Shown here: positions 16,801-23,000 of the stretch, piece by piece
Position numbering within the stretch: position 1 is the stretch's first letter
Layout of the letters: the number at the start of each line of letters is the position of its first letter
IMG/VR virus record: IMGVR_UViG_3300035145_001816
Location: 1-30,078 of that record
DNA from: a virus
Direction: 5' to 3' (one strand)
DNA: 30,078 nt
The notes under the pieces: generated by a model
Database searches by the model: none
The model's input: only the letters and a program-made list of their open reading frames with translations
Told to the model about the DNA's origin: nothing
Position numbers and translations under genes: made by a program

Positions 16801-19750
16801 TGACTTTAGATTCATGCCTCATTGGAGAGGTGTTCCTGATGAAGCGCATATTATCTCTGGTTCTGCTGAAACTCCAAGAGCAAGAGATTTCGTTGGTTCT
16901 GGATCACTCTTCCATATTGGCGATAAGATTGAGAAGAAAGTATACAGATATTCTAGCGATTCTGTTGTTGAGTTTGAAATTGGTTCTGATTATGGATCTA
17001 TTGCCAATAATCCAACTACAACTAGTGATCTTGGTAGTGTTACATCCACCACTCCAGGTGGAGAAATTGATAATGGTCAGGTATTAATTACTCAGACCAG
17101 GCAACCTGTTACTGGTCTGTTTAGATTCAGTGGAGAATGTACTGAGAAGAAATCTTCTATTCCTCCTGCCGAAAGATTTGAAATCAGTATCAGTGGCGGA
17201 GCAGTTGAAAAAGTCACTTCTGGTGATGATGAGAATACCATCCTATTCAACTTCACTGGATCTCTCGCAGAGAGCTTCGGCAAAGGTCTCTATACAGGAG
17301 AAGGTTCACTCTTCCACATTGGCGACAGAATTGAAAGAGCAACATTCCATTACAATACTTCATCTATTGTTGATGGATCTTCATCCGAAGAATATGGATC
17401 AATTACAGATCCAGTAAGTTCTTCTGTTGATAATGGATCTGTGGCATCTGATTATCTGCCACCAAATACTGATCGTGGTCTTGTCATTACAGTTCCTGGT
17501 GATGAAAATCCATTCGGAAGACTGTTTGGAATTACTGGTGCTGCCGTCAAGAAAGAGATCAACTCTCATGTCGGTAGCGGATCTCTCTTTACTCCTGGTG
17601 GTGCTGCTGAGGCTGCCTCTTGGCAGACACCTGAAGAAACCTTCCTTCTCAAGATGCGTGGTGGCGCAGTTGAGAGACATGTTGAGAATTGGGTCGGCAC
17701 TGGCAACATTAAGATTAAGGAAGAGACTCCTCTCGCTCCTAATGCTGCTATTAGATTCCGCCCATGGTGGAGAGGTGTTGGTGGAATTAACGTCAAAGGA
17801 TTTGGTGACGTTGATGATATTCTCGTCAACTACGTCTCTAGAGGCGGAACGCTTAAAGTTTACACCCATGATGAGGGTGATGAATGGCGTAGATATCGTC
17901 CATCACCTCGTTATGTTAACTCCGTATATGGTAAGATCGGTGGATCCGCATTTGTTCAGGGTGTATCCGACAATCGCAAGATTAATGTTTATGGATATTA
18001 TGGTGATGATAGAGATCCAGGAACTTCTGGTTCACTCTTCACATTCAATAGTGGTACAGAGGTAGCTGCTTACAACCCAGAAACAGATACAGTTCTGTTT
18101 AATGCTTATGGATCTTCGCCTTCTAAGTGGAATCCTGCTTGGACATCACGTCCAGATGGATCTCCTAGACTGTCTGGTACTCCAGGATTACAACTTAGAT
18201 TTAATATCTTCACCAATCCCGAAGGTGAAAGCGCAAGAATTTCTGGTACTACAGGTCTTAAGATTGGTCTTAAGTATGATGGCAGCGGTTCTCTATTCGC
18301 ACTTGGTGGATCTACCGAGACTCGTGGATTCAACCCAACAACTGATACTGTTCTGTTCAGAGCAAGTGGCACTCCAGTTGTTCTGTTCTCCCTGTTGCAT
18401 ATTGGATCTGGAACACTCTCCAGTTTCGGTGGAGCAGCAGAATCTAGAACAATTGATGCTCCTACAAGCACAGTTCTATTTGTACCTTCTGGTACTGCTG
18501 TACCTGTTATCAGTCTTTCCCATATTGCCGAAGGTTCTGTATCACTCAGTGGAAATCTTTCCGAGAGTCAGACCGATGTTTATGCTGGCGAAGGTTCACT
18601 CTTCAGTGCTGGTGGTTCCGCCGAAGCAGTTTCTGTTACTGAAGCAGAAAGTACAGTTCTGTTTGTGCCATCAGGTACAGCATCAGATTCCAGAACGAGA
18701 TCTGCTGTTGCTGAAGGCAATATTACAATTACTGATATCGCAGACGAGGCATTCGCAAGACCTTATATTGGCAGCGGATCACTCTTCTCTGTTGGTGGTC
18801 TCTCTGAATCTGTCGGCGTAGCAGAAGAATCTACAGGTCTCTTCGCCTTTGTTGGCAACGCAACAATTGAGAGATCTAGAGACTTTATTGGTTCTGGATC
18901 TCTGTTCTCTGTCGGTGGTGCTTCTGAAGTCACAGCAGCGTCACCTGATCTTGATACAGGATTGTTCGCAATTTCTGGATCTGCTGCTGAAAGTAGAGCA
19001 GCAATTATTGTTGATAATGGTGGTTCCACCTTCGTTTATGGTAATGGTGAGGAAGCATATTCCAGAATTTATGATGGTGAAGGATCGCTCTTCTCTGTTG
19101 GTGGTGCTACTGAAGTATTCTCCAATGCTGCTCCAGAAAATACAGTTCTTTATGATATCGATGGTCGTGGTGTTGTCACCAGAACCAGAGGATTTGAAGG
19201 TTCTGAATCCATCAATGTCTTCAGTGAAGATCTTATTCCTGTTGTCACACTTTCTTATATTGGATCTGGAGATCTCACAACATTCGGTGGGGCAGCAGAA
19301 TCTAGAACAATTACTTCGGAGAGCACAGTACTCTTCACTCCAAGTGGAACTGCTAACGAAAGCTTTACTAAAGCAATCGTTGATAATGAAGGATCTGCCA
19401 CAATTTCTGGTGGTGCATCTGATATCAAACTTACTCGCTCTGCCAATGTATTCGCATATGTTAGCACAGATGGTCAAGCAATCGAAAGACAGACAGATCA
19501 TTACACTGGATCTGGTTCTCTCTTCGGTCTCAATAGCGCAACTATTGCTAGAGCAGTTGATTATGATGAAACTTCCGTTGGAGCACAAGGAGAAATTATC
19601 TCCACAAACCTCTTTACGTTCAATGGAAGTAATCCAGGTAGTGTTACTAGAATCACACAACCAGGAACTGCTAGATTTAAAGTTACTGGATCTTCGGTTA
19701 ATGTACTCAGGTTGTTTAGCCCCATAAGAATTTTCGGCACGATAATATAA
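13832..19750 (+). CDS. Giant repeat-containing virion protein (GSGSLF repeats)
   Basis: This 1972-aa protein is made mostly of two alternating repeat types. About two dozen degenerate copies have the form Y-GSGSLF-xx-GG-xx-E, often followed by an STVLF strand. About eight copies of a longer unit have the form DYGSV-n-DNGQVLIT-n-P-GLF-FTG, the clear ones mainly before residue 1240. Residues about 305-470 break the pattern with a jelly-roll-like domain (LTLGQLDLTNYNQFELTAIA; LEISYSIDGGTTYTQITV) that resembles carbohydrate-binding modules. A MPHW-R motif recurs near residues 850 and 995, and a related RPWWRG near 1310. There is no signal peptide or catalytic motif. The ATG at 13832 follows ACGGAGCACGG. 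The protein is probably a long fibre or whisker that reaches from the baseplate or neck; the place of assembly is a guess. Confidence 0.75.
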   Translation: MNTFNYNSSEVNYYVSTDLGSIADPVSSTVDNGDTAYDLVVSGDYIVTGDVLVNDFVEQDYDEINFTETTYPFGIIKIGSEVAPAATVVFVAKPEPIRLYTKSISVRKRAWVGSGTLFELSNGLERVAAPYIGGSGPLRVSGAAEDSATFKFTEESVKTYGADVDFGLVTGAIGSSVDYGQTTDVVDEGETDHGDILIGDGLPYGLFTFAGGNTTDVRIKAYQGSGSATISGQLSEQFNEPTPQIYIVNNLRYGRIPSLFRVYNSVNPDAFSRASYIGSGSLFEIGQKDEKAVFVYNVSAPAPEIVLAPWNGTSEYTGSNIHAVASGSGTSSTNGFNSSTTTYWKFTAQSVSNTYGDDPRILTLGQLDLTNYNQFELTAIAGTSNNGGENCDADEDLEISYSIDGGTTYTQITVLDAEDERFTGSTFGLVTVDIPAAAKTSNVILKFHQEKHSGTGFDEWGIEYVKLLENTEGSGQVYGTIGSVDQGTVDQSAGTNEDYGTVTTPFTNGILNYGQLNPGLFKFGNVDITGQAVTPFPRSYTGSGQLTSAGGRATVQFTEPALQVYNYGLTQNQTSQGEFLKFGGTAAESTANVPPEPIGAAVTAGSIFSSGEKEESITFDYNLESIVYLGNDIDYGSVTTSSSGNEDLGLLTQPTTNGEVSYGQVLITSITYPYGGLFKLTGGDRAHANPKAYLGSTAEINITGGATEKFTSGAGESTVLFRTSGGDADVIIKVFTGEGSLFHIGDRVEKKVYSYNPSSIVSIEQSVDSGLISSATTQTDDYGSVSSAYEPPTQDYGDVITLPGEENPFGLFEISGSATEEFFPTFAWNRKSPAIRIFNEQQDPADFRFMPHWRSRHLLGTPTIRNAPDGEFNTYARVRPYIGSGSLFSIGDKLERVAYDYNESSVADFTVGGDYGFVSSSSTTNVDYGSVTNVVTEGEFDNGQIVITDIEYPLTGLFSFTGSAAGQFIRGPYNARNGFIRFYKGQSAATDFRFMPHWRGVPDEAHIISGSAETPRARDFVGSGSLFHIGDKIEKKVYRYSSDSVVEFEIGSDYGSIANNPTTTSDLGSVTSTTPGGEIDNGQVLITQTRQPVTGLFRFSGECTEKKSSIPPAERFEISISGGAVEKVTSGDDENTILFNFTGSLAESFGKGLYTGEGSLFHIGDRIERATFHYNTSSIVDGSSSEEYGSITDPVSSSVDNGSVASDYLPPNTDRGLVITVPGDENPFGRLFGITGAAVKKEINSHVGSGSLFTPGGAAEAASWQTPEETFLLKMRGGAVERHVENWVGTGNIKIKEETPLAPNAAIRFRPWWRGVGGINVKGFGDVDDILVNYVSRGGTLKVYTHDEGDEWRRYRPSPRYVNSVYGKIGGSAFVQGVSDNRKINVYGYYGDDRDPGTSGSLFTFNSGTEVAAYNPETDTVLFNAYGSSPSKWNPAWTSRPDGSPRLSGTPGLQLRFNIFTNPEGESARISGTTGLKIGLKYDGSGSLFALGGSTETRGFNPTTDTVLFRASGTPVVLFSLLHIGSGTLSSFGGAAESRTIDAPTSTVLFVPSGTAVPVISLSHIAEGSVSLSGNLSESQTDVYAGEGSLFSAGGSAEAVSVTEAESTVLFVPSGTASDSRTRSAVAEGNITITDIADEAFARPYIGSGSLFSVGGLSESVGVAEESTGLFAFVGNATIERSRDFIGSGSLFSVGGASEVTAASPDLDTGLFAISGSAAESRAAIIVDNGGSTFVYGNGEEAYSRIYDGEGSLFSVGGATEVFSNAAPENTVLYDIDGRGVVTRTRGFEGSESINVFSEDLIPVVTLSYIGSGDLTTFGGAAESRTITSESTVLFTPSGTANESFTKAIVDNEGSATISGGASDIKLTRSANVFAYVSTDGQAIERQTDHYTGSGSLFGLNSATIARAVDYDETSVGAQGEIISTNLFTFNGSNPGSVTRITQPGTARFKVTGSSVNVLRLFSPIRIFGTII
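16367..16827. repeat. In-frame DNA direct repeat, 435 bases apart
   Basis: A 26-base segment beginning GACTTTAGATTCATGCC at 16367-16392 recurs at 16802-16827 with one mismatch. The shift is 435 bases, or 145 codons, so reading frame is kept. It encodes DFRFMPHWR in both copies. The length of the shift matches one full module of the repeat protein and suggests a recent duplication or gene conversion. Confidence 0.85.
18401..19312. repeat. In-frame DNA direct repeat, 858 bases apart
   Basis: The 54-base segments at 18401-18454 and 19259-19312 begin ATTGGATCTGGA and end in GCAGCAGAATCTAGAACAAT plus T. The last 30 bases differ at one position. The 858-base shift equals 286 codons and keeps frame. 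Both encode IGSG-L--FGGAAESRTI. Confidence 0.85.
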
Positions 19751-19757
19751 GTATTCT

Positions 19758-19765
19758 TATAAATA
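19758..19765 (+). promoter_or_regulatory. T4-type late promoter motif TATAAATA
   Basis: TATAAATA lies 7 bases after the stop of the giant repeat protein gene. With T4 spacing, transcription would start near 19771, leaving a leader of about 23 bases before the ATG at 19794. The leader is A-rich with only a weak AGAAG-like ribosome binding site. Confidence 0.65.
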
Positions 19766-19793
19766 AAAGAAGAAAAACACCAGATAGCTAACA

Positions 19794-19982
19794 ATGACTA
19801 CTCAAGTACAGTTTCGCAGGGGAACCACAGCTCAACATCAAACATTTACTGGTGCTGAAGGTGAAATCACTGTAGATACTGATAAGAGAACAGCGATTGT
19901 CCATGACGGCAACCAACCTGGAGGTTTTGAACTAGCGCACAAATCGCTAGCCGTTGCCTTATCCGTTGGCATGGGTCTTTGA
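19794..19982 (+). CDS. Stand-alone Mtd-N-like domain protein
   Basis: This 62-aa protein is almost entirely one small domain: TQVQFRRGTTAQHQTFTG followed by EGEITVDTDKRTAIVHDG. This is the hallmark of the N-terminal domain of the Bordetella phage major tropism determinant (Mtd) and of many phage fibre proteins, where it anchors a receptor-binding protein to the virion. Here the domain is not fused to any longer chain; only about 15 residues (LAHKSLAVALSVGMGL) follow it. A late promoter lies upstream and the next giant gene begins 53 bases downstream. It may act as an adaptor that joins a fibre to the baseplate. No frameshift joining it to the following gene is apparent: that gene has its own good ribosome binding site. 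Confidence 0.8.
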   Translation: MTTQVQFRRGTTAQHQTFTGAEGEITVDTDKRTAIVHDGNQPGGFELAHKSLAVALSVGMGL

Positions 19983-19988
19983 ACCCAT
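19932..19988 (+). other. Two short hairpins at the end of the Mtd-N-like gene
   Basis: CTAGCG (19932-19937) pairs with CGCTAG (19945-19950) around a 7-base loop. ATGGGT (19971-19976) pairs with ACCCAT (19983-19988) around CTTTGA, spanning the stop codon. Neither is directly followed by a T-run, so they are weak candidates for termination and could instead protect an mRNA end. Confidence 0.45.
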
Positions 19989-20035
19989 ATCTGCTGAAAT
20001 ATTACCAGTCAATTTTTTATAAGGAATAGCAAAAA

Positions 20036-23000
20036 ATGGCAAAACGCTTACTTCAAAAATATGAGTTTGTACCAGCAGAGGATAAAATTATCCTTGATGG
20101 TAATATTGATAGGAAGAGACTCCTTCTTATCACAAACATGGAGGACAATGAGCTCCTCTATAACTTTGCGGACAGTACTTTAGGATTAACTTCTTATAGT
20201 TTTGATAGCACCACAGAGAAGACAACAATTGTCTTAGCAAAAAATTGTGGTTTGATGTCTGCTTCAGATTCACTGCAGATTTTCTTTGAGGGAGATACTG
20301 TAAAATTTGAACCTAGTGAAACATTTGTTGACCCAGTTTCCAAGTTCAGAGTTTCTACACCACAGAACCTTATTGATACTGACTTTGAATATGGTCCCCA
20401 GGCTTCAAAATGGGAAACTATTCAATTAATTAATAATGTTCCTTCGTTCTACTCTAGTACTTCCGACACTTCAATTGCTTTCATTGAAGAAGTAAACACT
20501 ACTGCTGGGAGTGATCTTATTGAAGTTGTGTGTGGATTTGATCACGGTCTTTTGGTAGGAACGCCAATTACTGTACAGGGTCTTTCTAGCGCAAGTGCTG
20601 AGGGTGCTTATCTGGTACAGTCTATTCCAACATCAACTACCTTTACATATAAAGGAAGAGCAAATCAACCTGCCAGTGAAGATGTAAGCGGTGTTTATAC
20701 GTCTATTATTCCTGGTCAGTTTTACGAAGGTTCTCAAATTGCGGTAGATGAAGCTGAGGGTATTACAGCTGACTTCTTCAATGTTCCTGTTACGGTAAGA
20801 GTTGTATCAGATCTTACTTTAACGACAGCGGTAGATTCAAGTTTTACTGTTGATAAGACAATCACTAGTGATAGTGGAGCAACAGCAAGAATTTCACATG
20901 TTGGTTCAAATGTACTTTCTGTAGATAATATTGTTGGATCCTTTAATGATGGTGATGTTTTATCTACCACAGGCACCAGTAATACATTAACTATTGATAC
21001 TGGTGGAGTTGGTGGTGGAAATAATAAACTTTATATTGATGGAGTACAGCAAAATACATATAATCTTTCTAAGAGAGCGATTTATGTATTTGATATCTCA
21101 GACTCTTCTATGTCTGGGCATCCATTTAAATTAAGCGATACTGCTGATGGTACTCATGGTGGTGGAACTGAATATACTACATATGTTTACGAAAATGGTA
21201 CTGCTGGTACTACGGGCGCTTATGTAAGAATTTATGTAACGAATTCTACTCCAGATTTATACTATTACTGTGGTCAACACGCTGGAATGGGTGGATCTTT
21301 CCCTACCGTTGATGCTACTACTTCTAGAATTTTCCTAAAGACACAATCTGAGCACGGATTTGCGGACGATACAAATTTCTATTTTGTAAATACTGTCGCA
21401 CCCAAAATTCTTCAAGTTACTGATCCAACGGCAACAGCTCCCGATGGCAGACCATTTGTTGATGTGGTTCAGCAAACTCTTGTATCAAATACTAATGATA
21501 ATGATGAGTATATCCCATACAATTATGAATCTACTTACACAGAGAGATTCGCAGAAACAGATGTAGATTATACCAATGATCGTATTACTGTTGCTGGTCA
21601 TAGATACCACAATAGTGCTGCTGTCTTGTATTATCCAGCTCCAGGAAATACTCCTATTGGTGGATTAAATAGAATGTTGGTTTATTATGTCAATGTAATT
21701 GATGCTAATACTATTGAACTTCATCAATCACAAAGACTTAACAATAAAGTTAATCTTTCTAACTCAGGAACATGGGATTCTGGTAAGCATTGCTTAGGTC
21801 TCTGTTATAACGTTTATCGTGAGTACAAGGGATTCGGTGCTTCCTATACTTACTGGTATACCTATTATCAAACTTTTGGTGGAACTTATTCTGGATATGA
21901 TTTCTCTAATAATACTGGAGACAATAGCACTAGCTATGGATTAGGTGGACAACAGTGGACACACCTTGTTCCATTTAGTTGCAGCAGATCTGGATTCAGT
22001 GGTCATAACTATTTCACTTTAAACAGATATAATCAGTATTTTGCTGGCAGTAACGCTAATTGGGTTCCAAAAACTTATGGATATCATGTCCAGACATTAC
22101 CATTAGGAACTGGCACACAATGGCAAGGTAGTTATGATTTCATTTCAAATGATGATCATAATGGTGTTCAAATGTCTGGTAATGCTAACTCCAGCAACAA
22201 ACATTACATGTGGGGAACTAGCACATATTCTTCATATTATAACTACATGGGCACCATGTATGTTAATAGTGTTAATTCCAGCTATGCTGAATTATATGGT
22301 AGTGATTATAACTATTGGCAATATGATGGTTACTTCTTCGGTTATTACTTCAACTCTGGTGGTGTAGATAGATATTTTAATAGTGTTAATAGTGATGGTA
22401 ATACTAACATGTATTACATGTTAGTCAAGAGAAATACATCGACAAATGATTCCTTCTACAAAGCTAATCACGGATTCCAAACCAATGATTTAGTTGACGT
22501 TGTTACAACTGGTAGTGGTATCAGATATTGGACAAGTGGAACCTCTATGACATATATTGGTAATGGATCACAGGTTTACATTGATAGAATTGATGACAAT
22601 CGTTTTAGAATTAAGTCTAGCACTGGTGCTTCACCATATCGTATTGCTGGTGTAGATGGATCTGCAGATATTAGTTTTGATGCAGTTATTACCAACCCCA
22701 CAAAGAATAGTTTCTATATTTCTGAGCATTCATTCTCTAATAATGAAGTTGCTACATATAGCGTAGATTCAGGTGGTGTTGCGGTTGATGGTCTTACTGA
22801 TCAGACAGCATATTATGTAAAGGCTATTGATGGTAATAGATTCCAACTTGGTACTACAGTTAACTTCACTAGTGAAGTTACACTCGGATCTGGACAAGGA
22901 TCTGGTGCTCAAATCTTTGAAAATACAACTGCTGACTTTGGTGCTGTTGATGGTTCTTATACAACCACAACTGTTATTGGCGACAAGGAACTTGAAGTAC

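Larger units (their letters stand above)
14209..19540 (+). repeat. Protein-level repeat array (GSGSLF and DYGSV modules)
   Basis: Within the 1972-aa protein the hexamer GSGSLF or GEGSLF recurs at irregular spacing of roughly 40 to 150 residues. In the first two thirds the copies sit between DYGSV-type modules and are followed by IGDK-E or IGDR-E. In the last third they shorten to SVGGxxE followed by STVLF or TGLF. Copies differ at the DNA level, so most duplications are old. Confidence 0.8.

Noticed and set aside
14209-19540. Repeats in the giant gene as a possible CRISPR array
   Set aside because: The repeats are in-frame coding units of unequal length with degenerate DNA; no short identical repeats with uniform spacers.
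17399-19660. Long open frames on other frames within the giant repeat gene, such as 18941-19660 minus (239 aa) and 18102-18821 plus (239 aa)
   Set aside because: They lie wholly inside the 1972-aa gene, have skewed composition (long Leu/Ser/Val runs), and result from repetitive codon use of the true frame. No ribosome binding sites or domain motifs.
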